Below are positions 1-5,102 of a DNA stretch of 5,102 nucleotides, piece by piece (the first letter of the stretch is position 1; every line of letters begins with the position of its first letter). Where the stretch lies: NCBI GenBank assembly GCA_016780605.1, contig JADHLS010000496.1, positions 1 to 5,102 on the forward strand. The letters are read 5' to 3'. Under the pieces are notes generated by a model. The model was not told the DNA's origin. It ran no database searches and saw only the letters and a list, made by a program, of their open reading frames with translations. The position numbers and the translations under genes were made by a program. The stretch is from Reyranella sp. (GTDB taxonomy: Bacteria; Pseudomonadota; Alphaproteobacteria; Reyranellales; Reyranellaceae).

Positions 1-57
1 GCAATCCGCCATGAACAACAGCTTCTGGTCCTCGACACACTCCCTACGCCACGGCAT
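1..57 (-). CDS. Transposase N-terminus, probably IS481-type (partial, cut by window start)
   Basis: On the minus strand an ATG at 57-55 opens a frame that stays open to the window edge and gives 19 residues, MPWRRECVEDQKLLFMADC. The pattern MPW, then an acidic/Cys pair, then D-Q-K-L-x-F-x-A resembles the first residues of IS481-type transposases, which are DDE/rve integrase-fold enzymes with an N-terminal helix-turn-helix that cut and join element ends. A strong ribosome binding site (AAGGAG, minus strand) lies 8 bases upstream. The helix-turn-helix and the catalytic DDE residues would lie outside the window, so neither activity nor intactness can be judged. The gene points away from the plus-strand operon. 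The family call rests on only 19 residues; an IS3-type or other integrase-fold transposase is possible. Confidence 0.55.
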   Translation of the reverse strand, partial: MPWRRECVEDQKLLFMADC

Positions 58-136
58 CGGCAGGTCTCCTTAACCTGCCCAACAGTGTCAGGGATGTATC
101 CGGACCATTCTGTCAGCCATCTATCAGGGTCGGACC
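58..136. mobile_element. Probable terminal region of the insertion sequence
   Basis: This non-coding stretch lies upstream of the transposase start and carries three related short units: CCAACAGTGTCAG at 79-91, CCATTCTGTCAG at 105-116 and CCATCTATCAG at 117-127, the last two directly abutting. A second related pair is TCCGGACC at 99-106 and GTCGGACC at 129-136. Repeated short units between transposase start and element tip fit transposase-binding ends. The exact tip and target duplication cannot be fixed, because the other end of the element is not in the window. Confidence 0.4.
66..71 (-). promoter_or_regulatory. Ribosome binding site of the transposase
   Basis: The minus strand reads AAGGAG here, 8 bases before the ATG at 57. 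The near-ideal sequence and spacing are the main support for translation of the short frame at 1-57. Confidence 0.6.
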
Positions 137-152
137 TGCTCATGACCCCTCC

Positions 153-171
153 GTCGGCGTAAGACGCCGAC
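153..171. repeat. Hairpin 1 of a palindromic cluster
   Basis: GTCGGCGT and ACGCCGAC form a perfect 8-bp stem around an AAG loop. No T-run follows, so it does not look like an intrinsic terminator in either direction. It is the first of three hairpins in 70 bases. Confidence 0.7.
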
Positions 172-172
172 A

Positions 173-197
173 CCTCCCCAAGCTTCGCTTGGGGAGG
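173..197. repeat. Hairpin 2: perfect 11-bp stem with a 3-base loop
   Basis: CCTCCCCAAGC pairs perfectly with GCTTGGGGAGG around a TTC loop. This compact GC-rich palindrome next to a second GTCGGCGT-type palindrome looks like the dispersed extragenic palindromes of many GC-rich proteobacteria. Whether it is dispersed in this genome cannot be seen here. As RNA it would form a very stable hairpin in the leader of the permease gene, but without the U-tract of a terminator. Confidence 0.75.
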
Positions 198-222
198 GAG
201 CGCCACGGAGTGGCGCGCTCCC
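196..222. repeat. Hairpin 3: two-part stem just before the permease ribosome binding site
   Basis: GGGAGC (196-201) pairs with GCTCCC (217-222), and GCCAC (202-206) pairs with GTGGC (210-214) around a GGA loop, leaving GC at 215-216 as a bulge. It shares two bases with the previous hairpin, so the two compete at their junction. It ends 6 bases before the ribosome binding site at 229-235, close enough to affect initiation if it forms in the mRNA; that effect is inferred. Confidence 0.6.
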
Positions 223-228
223 AGCGAT

Positions 229-235
229 GAGGTGA
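229..235 (+). promoter_or_regulatory. Ribosome binding site that decides the permease start
   Basis: GAGGTGA matches the anti-Shine-Dalgarno complement over seven bases. The GAGG core ends 5 bases before the ATG at 238. It overlaps the alternative GTG at 232, which has no good site of its own, so ATG 238 is preferred. Confidence 0.6.
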
Positions 236-237
236 CG

Positions 238-903
238 ATGTTCAAATACCAGTTCCGCTGGGACACAGTCTGGGGAAGTTTCGACTTCCTGATGGGCGGC
301 CTGCAGATGACGTTGATCATCTCGGCTATCACGCTGGTGCTGGCCATGGTCGGCGGGCTGGTCATCGCGCTGCTGGACATGTCGCGCTTCCGGGCGCTGC
401 GCTGGGTCGGCGTCACGATCGGCGAGATCGTGCGCAACACGCCGATCCTGGTCCAGCTGCTCTGGGTCTACTACGTGCTGCCGATCGTGTTCGGCGTGCG
501 CATCGAAGCGTTGGTCGCGTTGATCATCGGCCTGGCACTCTACCAGGCGGCGTTCATCTCCGAGGTCTACCGGTCGGGCATCCAGAGCGTGCCGGTCGGC
601 CACCGCGAGGCGGCGCAGGTGTTGGGGCTGTCGCCGCTGCAGGGCTTCCGCCGCATCGTGCTGCCGCAGGCCATCAAGATGACCCTGCCGCCGCTCGCCT
701 CGAACTTCGTGCAACTGATCAAGTTCTCCTCGCTGGGCGCGGTGATCTCCGTCAACGAGATCACGCGGCGCGGCATGGAGCTCTCGGCCACCAACTTCCG
801 CCCGCTCGAGACCTTCACCTTCATCGCCGTCGTCTATTTCTTCATCTGCTGGCCGCTCGCCATGGCGATCCGCTGGTGGGAACGGCGCCTGCAGAACCGC
901 TGA
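238..903 (+). CDS. Polar amino acid ABC transporter permease (HisM/GlnP type)
   Basis: Inner-membrane permease of 221 residues, the normal length for this family. These proteins form the channel of importers for polar amino acids and related compounds (opines, amino acid derivatives), with a periplasmic binding protein and an ATPase. Visible marks are the first membrane segment at about 21-46, the IVRNTPILVQL block at 64-74 typical of His/Glu/Gln permeases, and the EAA loop that contacts the ATPase (EAA 124-126, G130, LP 142-143). A last membrane segment lies at about 193-213, with a basic tail after it. I chose ATG 238 over an in-frame GTG at 232 because of the ribosome binding site at 229-235. 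The stop shares a base with the next ATG, so translation is probably coupled. No ATPase, binding protein or second permease is in the window, and a transposase end lies upstream. The substrate cannot be read from the sequence. Confidence 0.93.
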   Translation: MFKYQFRWDTVWGSFDFLMGGLQMTLIISAITLVLAMVGGLVIALLDMSRFRALRWVGVTIGEIVRNTPILVQLLWVYYVLPIVFGVRIEALVALIIGLALYQAAFISEVYRSGIQSVPVGHREAAQVLGLSPLQGFRRIVLPQAIKMTLPPLASNFVQLIKFSSLGAVISVNEITRRGMELSATNFRPLETFTFIAVVYFFICWPLAMAIRWWERRLQNR

Positions 904-2156
904 TGACGACACTTCGACAGGAATTGGCGCGTGACGTCGAGGCGGCACGCGAGGCGCTGATCGCCACGACCCGGCGGCTGGTCGCGGTGGCCTCGCCCAA
1001 TCCGCCGAGCGACACACACGAGGTCGCGGCCGTCGCCGAGGCCCTGTTGCGCGAGATTCCCGGCATGGAGATCGAGCGCATCGAGCCCGAGCCCCGCGTG
1101 GTCAGCCTGATCGGCCGCCTGAAGGGATCGCGTCCCGGCCGGCGGCTGATCTTCAACGGGCATCTCGATACGTTCCCTCTGCTCGAGCACCTGCCCTGGA
1201 CGGTGCCGCCGCTGGGCGGAGTCCTGAAGGACGGCAAGCTTTACGGTCGCGGCGTCTGCGACATGAAGGGCGGTATCGCCTGCTCGCTGCTGGCGGCGTC
1301 GTTGCTGGCCGGGCGCCGCGATGCCTGGTCGGGCGAGATCGTGCTGACCCTGGCCGGCGACGAGGAGAACATGGGCTCGCTCGGCACCGGCTACATGATG
1401 CGGCACGTGCCGCATGCCTTGGGCGACGCCAATATCTGCGGCGACGTCGGCTCGCCCAAGGTCGTGCGCTTCGGCGAGAAAGGCCTGATGTGGGTCGAGG
1501 TCGAGGCCACCGGCTCTCCCGCCCACGGCGCCCACGTCCATCGCGGCACCAACGCCATCGATCGCCTGCGCGGCGCCCTCGACCGACTGAAGGATCTCGA
1601 GACGATCCCTTTCCAGGCGCCGCCCGTCGTCACCGAGGCGATCACCCGCGCCAAGCCGATCTCCGAGCCCCTGTCGGGTGCGGGCGAGGCGGAGACGCTG
1701 CAGCGGGTCACCGTCAACATCGGCACCATCGAGGGCGGCACCTCGCCCAACCTCGTGCCCACGCACGCCATCGCCCGAGCCGACATCCGGCTTCCCGTCG
1801 GCATCACGACCGACCTCCTGGCGAGCCGGCTCGACGACTGGCTGAAGCCGCTGGAGGGCGTGGCGTGGCGCGCCATCCGCCGCTTTGAGCCCTCCTTCAC
1901 CGAACCCGGCCACGAGATCGTCCGCCGCACCGCAGAAGTCGCGGCGGAGGTGCTGGGCGAGGCACCGGCCGTCAACATGCGCGTTGGTGGATCGGACTCG
2001 CGGTGGTATCGCCAGTACGGAGTTCCCACGGTGGTGCTGGGCCTCACGCCCTTCAACATGGGCGGCGCCGACGAATATGTTCTGGTCGACGAGCTTCTGG
2101 CCGTGGCCAAGATCCACACGCTGGTCGCCTTCGACTTCCTCTCCACGGAGCAATGA
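903..2156 (+). CDS. M20-family metallopeptidase/amidohydrolase (ArgE/DapE-like deacylase)
   Basis: Cytoplasmic amidohydrolase of 417 residues with no signal peptide, of the dinuclear zinc type that removes acyl groups from N-acyl amino acids or diamino acids. The catalytic domain shows GHLDT (H87, D89), GVCDMKGG (D120 as bridging ligand) and GDEEN (E154 general base, E155 ligand). D181 in CGDVGSP sits at the usual third acidic ligand. The dimerisation/lid domain begins near 190 with GEKG and SPAHGAHVHRGTNAI (H208). The domain returns with GGSDSRW (362-368), where GGTSDAR-like blocks are usual. The C-terminal histidine ligand (AHxPDEY in ArgE) is replaced: this protein has MGGADEYV (386-393). 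The ATG at 903 overlaps the permease stop by one base (TGATG); an in-frame ATG at 876 inside the permease gene would add nine non-family residues. Acetylornithine deacetylase, desuccinylase, carboxypeptidase or N-acyl amidase activity all remain possible. Confidence 0.9.
   Translation: MTTLRQELARDVEAAREALIATTRRLVAVASPNPPSDTHEVAAVAEALLREIPGMEIERIEPEPRVVSLIGRLKGSRPGRRLIFNGHLDTFPLLEHLPWTVPPLGGVLKDGKLYGRGVCDMKGGIACSLLAASLLAGRRDAWSGEIVLTLAGDEENMGSLGTGYMMRHVPHALGDANICGDVGSPKVVRFGEKGLMWVEVEATGSPAHGAHVHRGTNAIDRLRGALDRLKDLETIPFQAPPVVTEAITRAKPISEPLSGAGEAETLQRVTVNIGTIEGGTSPNLVPTHAIARADIRLPVGITTDLLASRLDDWLKPLEGVAWRAIRRFEPSFTEPGHEIVRRTAEVAAEVLGEAPAVNMRVGGSDSRWYRQYGVPTVVLGLTPFNMGGADEYVLVDELLAVAKIHTLVAFDFLSTEQ
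2147..2150 (+). promoter_or_regulatory. Ribosome binding site that decides the ureohydrolase start
   Basis: GGAG, inside the end of the M20 gene, lies 8 bases before ATG 2159 but only 2 bases before the earlier in-frame ATG at 2153. The later ATG is therefore preferred. The earlier one would overlap the M20 stop (ATGA) and add only Met-Ile. Confidence 0.5.
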
Positions 2157-2158
2157 TC

Positions 2159-3103
2159 ATGGACCGTTTGCCCGAGTCCGAGCTCTTCACCTCGCCCATG
2201 ACCTTCATGGGCGCGCCCTATGGCCGGCCGGGGCCGGCCAACAAGGCAGCGATCCTGGGCATTCCGTTCGACTGCGGCACCAACATGAGGATCGGCGCAC
2301 GCGGCGGGCCCGATTCGGTACGCCAACAATCGGCCCTGATGCGGCGCTTCAATCCGACCCATGCCGACTTCGATCCGGTGGCGGCACTGGGGCTGGTCGA
2401 TTGCGGCAACGTCAAGCTCACGCCCAGCAAGATCGTCGATGCCTTCGAGCGTACCGAGCAGGCGGTCGACCGCATTGTCGAGGCCGGCGCCATCCCCATC
2501 ACCATCGGCGGCGACGGCTCGGTCACCGTTCCGGTGGCACGCGCCGTCGGCAAGAAGCACAAGAAAATGGCGGCGCTGCACATCGATTCCCATACCGACT
2601 CCTATCCTTATGGCGCGGAGGAGAAATACAATTCGGCCACACAGTTCACCCACGTCGCCGAGGAAGGGCTGGTCGATCCCGAATTCTCCTGGCATGTCGG
2701 CATCCGCAGCACGACCTACGCGCAAGGCGTCGTGCCGCGCGCCATGAGCCTCGGCTACAAGGTGGTCTCGCTCGACGAGCTGGTGCGCGGCGGCTTCGCC
2801 CAGCGCATGGCCGAGTTCCGTGATCGTGTCGGCAAGCGGCCGGTCTATCTCTGTTTCGACATGGATGTCTTCGACCCCTCGGTGGCGCCCGGCGTCTGCA
2901 CACCGTCGTGGGGCGGGCTCACGGCGCGCGAGGGCATCGACCTGCTGCGCTGCCTGACCGACCTCAACATCGTGGCCGTCGACATCAACACGGTGAGCCC
3001 GCCGCAGGACCTGAACGGCATGGCGGCGCATCTCTGTGCGCACGTGATATACGAAACATTGGTTCTGCTTTGCCGGCAAATGGGGCTGGCCGGCAGCCGT
3101 TAG
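2159..3103 (+). CDS. Agmatinase/arginase-family (ureohydrolase) protein with altered active-site residues
   Basis: Cytoplasmic protein of 314 residues, the usual agmatinase size. The family uses two Mn (or Ni) ions to release urea from agmatine, arginine or other guanidino compounds. Family marks are ILGIPFDCGT near 32-41, RIGARGGPDSVRQQS near 44-58, DSHTD at 143-147 (D143, H145, D147) and FDMDVFDP at 233-240 (D234, D236), followed by APG and a GG, and VSPPQD at 279-284. Three usual key positions differ. The GGDHS histidine that binds the first metal is G120 (GGDGS, 117-121). The catalytic His of the HGT block is S159 (NSATQF). The glutamate in DVVEVSP that holds the guanidinium group is T278 (DINTVSP). 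It follows the M20 gene with a two-base gap and is probably co-translated. Family membership is firm; agmatinase activity is doubtful. It may be a single-metal or altered-substrate hydrolase, or a non-catalytic homologue. Confidence 0.88.
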   Translation: MDRLPESELFTSPMTFMGAPYGRPGPANKAAILGIPFDCGTNMRIGARGGPDSVRQQSALMRRFNPTHADFDPVAALGLVDCGNVKLTPSKIVDAFERTEQAVDRIVEAGAIPITIGGDGSVTVPVARAVGKKHKKMAALHIDSHTDSYPYGAEEKYNSATQFTHVAEEGLVDPEFSWHVGIRSTTYAQGVVPRAMSLGYKVVSLDELVRGGFAQRMAEFRDRVGKRPVYLCFDMDVFDPSVAPGVCTPSWGGLTAREGIDLLRCLTDLNIVAVDINTVSPPQDLNGMAAHLCAHVIYETLVLLCRQMGLAGSR

Positions 3104-3235
3104 GCGAAAATTGCGTTCGCTGCGGCACCGTCGCGCGCCGCCAAAGCCTTTGCTAGCGTTGCCTCACTACCCGCGTAACCGTTGGAGCCTGCGTACGACT
3201 TAGTCAACAGCACAAAAATAGTAAGAGGAAACGCG
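3104..3235 (+). promoter_or_regulatory. Gap between the two gene units; likely promoter/leader of the MFS gene, elements unresolved
   Basis: This is the only sizeable gap between plus-strand genes and the likely place for the second unit's promoter. The first part is GC-rich; the last 35 bases are clearly AT-richer (for example CACAAAAATAGTAAGAGG). I tested TTG-containing boxes near 3150 and 3159 as -35 sites and found no matching -10 at proper spacing, and no -24/-12 site. A small palindrome GACT-T-AGTC lies near 3197-3205, too short to call an operator. No intrinsic terminator with a T-run follows the ureohydrolase gene, so read-through transcription is possible. Confidence 0.3.
3224..3229 (+). 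promoter_or_regulatory. Ribosome binding site that decides the MFS start
   Basis: AGAGGA lies 6 bases before ATG 3236. The frame is open further upstream to a TTG at 3182, but that codon has no comparable site and would add 18 residues unlike the family N-terminus. Confidence 0.6.
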
Positions 3236-4552
3236 ATGGACGCCGTAATCGAAGCTTCCACCATGCGCAAAGTCTACCTGCGATTGCTGCCGTTCGCGGT
3301 GCTGTCGTACATCCTCGCCTATATCGACCGAATCAACGTGAGCTTCGCCGCGCTCACCATGCGCGGCGATCTCCAAATCGGCGCTGGTGACTTCGGCTTT
3401 GCCGTCGGCACCTTCTACTGGGGCTATTTTCTCTTCGAGGTGCCGAGCAACATCATCCTGGAGAAGGTGGGCGCCCGCATCTGGATCGCCCGCATCATGA
3501 TCACCTGGGGCATCTTCGCCGCGGCGACGGCTTTCGTCACAGGAACCACCACCTTCGGCATCGTGCGCTTCCTGCTCGGCGCGGCCGAAGCCGGCTTCTT
3601 TCCCGGCCTTATCCTCTACTTCACCTACTGGTTCCCGGCACGCCATCACGCCCGCATCGTCTCGGGCTTCCTGATCGGATTGCCGATCGCGGTCGCGTTC
3701 GGCGCGCCGATCTCGACAGGATTGATGAGCTTGGACGGCTTGTTCGGGTTCAAGGGCTGGCAGGTCATGTATCTCGCCGAGGGCATCCCGACGATTCTGA
3801 TCGGTATCGCCACCTACTTCGTGATGACCAACAAGCCGCAAGAGGCGAAGTTCCTGACCGCCCAGGAGCGCGACTGGCTGGTGGCGAAACTGGCCGGCGA
3901 ACGCAAGGCCAAGGAGGCGGTGCGGGTCTATTCGCTGTTCGAATCGATGTCGAACCCGAAAGTCCTGCTGCTGGCGCTGAACTACCTCGGCATCGTGATG
4001 GCGAGCCTCGGCATGCTGATCTTCATCCCGCAGATCATCAAGGAACTCGGCACCATGAGCAACATGGAGGTCGGCTGGCTCACCATGATCCCTTACATCT
4101 GCGGTGGCGTTTCCCTGGTCGTGTGGGGTCGCATCTCCGACAAGATGAACGAGCGGCGCTGGAATTTGCTGCTCGCCTGTGTCCTGTCGACCGGCGGCCT
4201 CGTCATGGCCGGTCTGACGATGGGCACCTGGTGGGCGCTGGTCGGCATGTCGCTCGCGGCCATGGGCTTCTACGGCTCGAAGGGACCGTTTTTCGCCATG
4301 CCGCCGATGTTCCTGAGCGGTACCGCGCTGGCCGCAGGCTTCGCCTGGATCAACTCGCTTGGCAATCTCGGTGGCTTCTTCGGACCATGGTGGGTCGGCG
4401 TCATGAAGGACGTGACGGGAAGCTTCGCGGGCGGCCTCTATGGTCTCGCGCTGCTCAGTCTCGTCTCCGCAGTGGTGTGCGCCCTCTTCCTGAACATTCC
4501 GGATGTCGTATCGTCAGCCGAACGGCGCCCGCAGGCGGCGCCGGCCCAGTAA
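3236..4552 (+). CDS. MFS transporter, anion:cation symporter (ACS) family
   Basis: Inner-membrane secondary carrier of 438 residues with about 12 membrane segments (roughly 14-36, 52-74, 82-102, 106-129, 141-163, 175-197, 243-263, 280-300, 309-329, 331-352, 363-386, 397-420). A charged cytoplasmic loop at about 198-242 separates the halves. ACS marks are YIDRINVSFA (29-38), YWGYFLFEVPSN (61-72) with KVGAR (77-81) in place of the standard motif A, and RFLLGAAEAGFFPG (111-124). Members take up organic anions such as tartrate, hexuronates, phthalate or hydroxyphenylacetate with protons or sodium; the substrate here is unknown. Both ends look complete, and the last 15 residues are a short polar tail. 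It is followed after 16 bases by a solute-binding protein gene, so the two are probably co-transcribed, though MFS carriers do not normally need such a partner. Confidence 0.93.
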   Translation: MDAVIEASTMRKVYLRLLPFAVLSYILAYIDRINVSFAALTMRGDLQIGAGDFGFAVGTFYWGYFLFEVPSNIILEKVGARIWIARIMITWGIFAAATAFVTGTTTFGIVRFLLGAAEAGFFPGLILYFTYWFPARHHARIVSGFLIGLPIAVAFGAPISTGLMSLDGLFGFKGWQVMYLAEGIPTILIGIATYFVMTNKPQEAKFLTAQERDWLVAKLAGERKAKEAVRVYSLFESMSNPKVLLLALNYLGIVMASLGMLIFIPQIIKELGTMSNMEVGWLTMIPYICGGVSLVVWGRISDKMNERRWNLLLACVLSTGGLVMAGLTMGTWWALVGMSLAAMGFYGSKGPFFAMPPMFLSGTALAAGFAWINSLGNLGGFFGPWWVGVMKDVTGSFAGGLYGLALLSLVSAVVCALFLNIPDVVSSAERRPQAAPAQ

Positions 4553-4556
4553 GCTC

Positions 4557-4561
4557 GGGGA
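4557..4561 (+). promoter_or_regulatory. Ribosome binding site of the Bug/TctC gene
   Basis: GGGGA lies 7 bases before ATG 4569 in the 16-base gap after the MFS stop. It supports this start, which also gives a complete signal peptide. Confidence 0.55.
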
Positions 4562-4568
4562 CCGCACC

Positions 4569-5102
4569 ATGTCCGAGCGGCGTTGGTCGCGGCGGCGGCT
4601 CGCCGCCGTGGTCGCGTGCGCTCTTGCCGGCCTGCCCTTTGCGCCAGCAAGAGCCGACTATCCCGAGAAACCGATACGTCTGGTCCTGCCGTTCCCGCCC
4701 GGCGGCGTGACCGACGTGGTGGCGCGGCTGCTGGCCGAACGCCTGACAGCCGAGCTCGGACAGCAGGTGGTGGTCGACAACAAGACCGGCGCAGGCGGCG
4801 TAATTGCGGCCGACATCGTCGCAAAGGCGGCCCCCGACGGCTACACGCTGCTGCTCACCACGAACAGCCACACCATCAATGCGGCGTTCCGCACGAGCCT
4901 GCCCTACGACACCGAAAAGGACTTTCGGCCGGTGTCCAGCCTTGGCCAGGTGTCGATGCTGCTGGTGACTCATCCTTCGTTTCCAGCCACGACCTTTCAG
5001 GGCTTCATCGACTACGCGCGGAAGAATCCCGGCAAGATCAACGTCTCCTCGGCGGGCAACGGCACGCTGCCGCACATCACCATGGAGCTGCTTACGCTCA
5101 AG
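4569..5102 (+). CDS. Bug/TctC-family tripartite tricarboxylate transporter substrate-binding protein (partial, cut by window end)
   Basis: The first 178 residues of a periplasmic binding protein; the family is usually about 320-330 residues, so roughly half is present. Residues 1-29 form an export signal: a basic start (RRWSRRR), a hydrophobic core (LAAVVACALAGLPF) and an APARA|DYPEKPI cleavage site. The SRRRLAA stretch resembles a twin-arginine motif, but Sec export is equally possible. Family marks follow: YPEKPIRLVLPFPPGG (31-46), VARLLAERL near 51-59, NKTGAGGVIAADIVAKAAPDGYTLL (71-95), LPYDTEKDFRPV (111-122) and SSAGNGTLPH near 160-169. These proteins bind carboxylates or related small molecules for TctAB carriers, but many are orphans without TctAB. 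Here the neighbour is an MFS carrier. The ligand is not predictable; genes after the window end could hold TctAB. Confidence 0.93.
   Translation, partial: MSERRWSRRRLAAVVACALAGLPFAPARADYPEKPIRLVLPFPPGGVTDVVARLLAERLTAELGQQVVVDNKTGAGGVIAADIVAKAAPDGYTLLLTTNSHTINAAFRTSLPYDTEKDFRPVSSLGQVSMLLVTHPSFPATTFQGFIDYARKNPGKINVSSAGNGTLPHITMELLTLK

Noticed and set aside
11..73. Short plus-strand frame of 20 codons
   Set aside because: No ribosome binding site and no family resemblance; the opposite strand gives a better explanation (transposase start with AAGGAG).
876..902. Upstream ATG for the M20 protein inside the permease gene
   Set aside because: It would overlap the permease by 28 bases and add nine residues; the TGATG overlap at 901-905 is the standard coupled arrangement.
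124..1017. Minus-strand frame through the hairpin cluster and the permease gene
   Set aside because: It is antisense to the permease, and its end is just the translated palindromes.
834..2153. Long open frame on the minus strand opposite the M20 gene
   Set aside because: It lies wholly opposite a well-supported gene, its translation is Arg/Asp/His/Gln-rich low-complexity typical of antisense frames in GC-rich DNA, and no family motif is visible.
1391..3079. Long open frame on the minus strand opposite the M20 and ureohydrolase genes
   Set aside because: It spans two clear plus-strand genes and their junction and shows no recognisable domain; it is a codon-bias shadow.
3071..3095. TGCCGGC/GCCGGCA inverted repeat near the end of the ureohydrolase gene as a terminator
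   Set aside because: It lies inside the coding sequence and no T-run follows; likewise the weak GCGAA/TTCGC pair at 3104-3120 has only 5 bp and no T-run.
3182..3235. Upstream TTG start for the MFS protein
   Set aside because: The added 18 residues do not resemble the family, and ATG 3236 has a well-spaced AGAGGA site.
1..5102. CRISPR array, tRNA, rRNA or riboswitch
   Set aside because: I saw no regularly spaced direct repeats, cloverleaf, conserved rRNA blocks or known riboswitch core in either strand; the only repeats are the short units and hairpins listed.

Overview
The window is GC-rich. Its genes are tightly packed on the plus strand and overlap or nearly touch. The gene types are a polar amino acid ABC permease, an M20 deacylase, an agmatinase-like ureohydrolase, an ACS-family MFS carrier and a Bug/TctC solute-binding protein. 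This mix suggests the accessory catabolic part of a soil- or water-living proteobacterium with many uptake systems. I favour Alphaproteobacteria (a Rhizobiales or Reyranella-like lineage), but that is an inference from gene style and not proven by the sequence.

Region by region: positions 1-57 (minus) hold the first 19 codons of what looks like an IS481-type transposase reading out of the window, with a good ribosome binding site. Positions 58 to about 136 look like the outer end of that element and carry three related short repeats. Positions 153-222 hold three closely stacked hairpins of the kind seen in dispersed palindromic repeats, ending just before the ribosome binding site of the first plus-strand gene.

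Positions 238-3103 form one translationally coupled unit: ABC permease, M20 amidohydrolase (stop and start share one base) and ureohydrolase-family protein (gap of two bases with the preferred start). After a 132-base gap, positions 3236-5102 form a second unit: an MFS organic-anion transporter and, 16 bases on, a Bug/TctC periplasmic binding protein cut by the window end.

Working model (inference): the first unit imports a polar nitrogen compound, perhaps N-acylated or guanidino/amidino-bearing. The M20 enzyme cleaves an amide bond and the ureohydrolase-like protein acts on a C-N bond of the product. The second unit imports an organic anion. No ABC ATPase or amino acid-binding protein is visible, and the transposase end lies exactly where upstream operon genes would be expected, so the operon may have been interrupted there.

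The point most worth attention is that both enzymes depart from their family's canonical active-site residues. The ureohydrolase has GGDGS in place of GGDHS, and also lacks the HGT histidine and the late glutamate. The M20 enzyme has glycine where the C-terminal metal-binding histidine is normally found. These may mark divergent subfamilies with changed chemistry.
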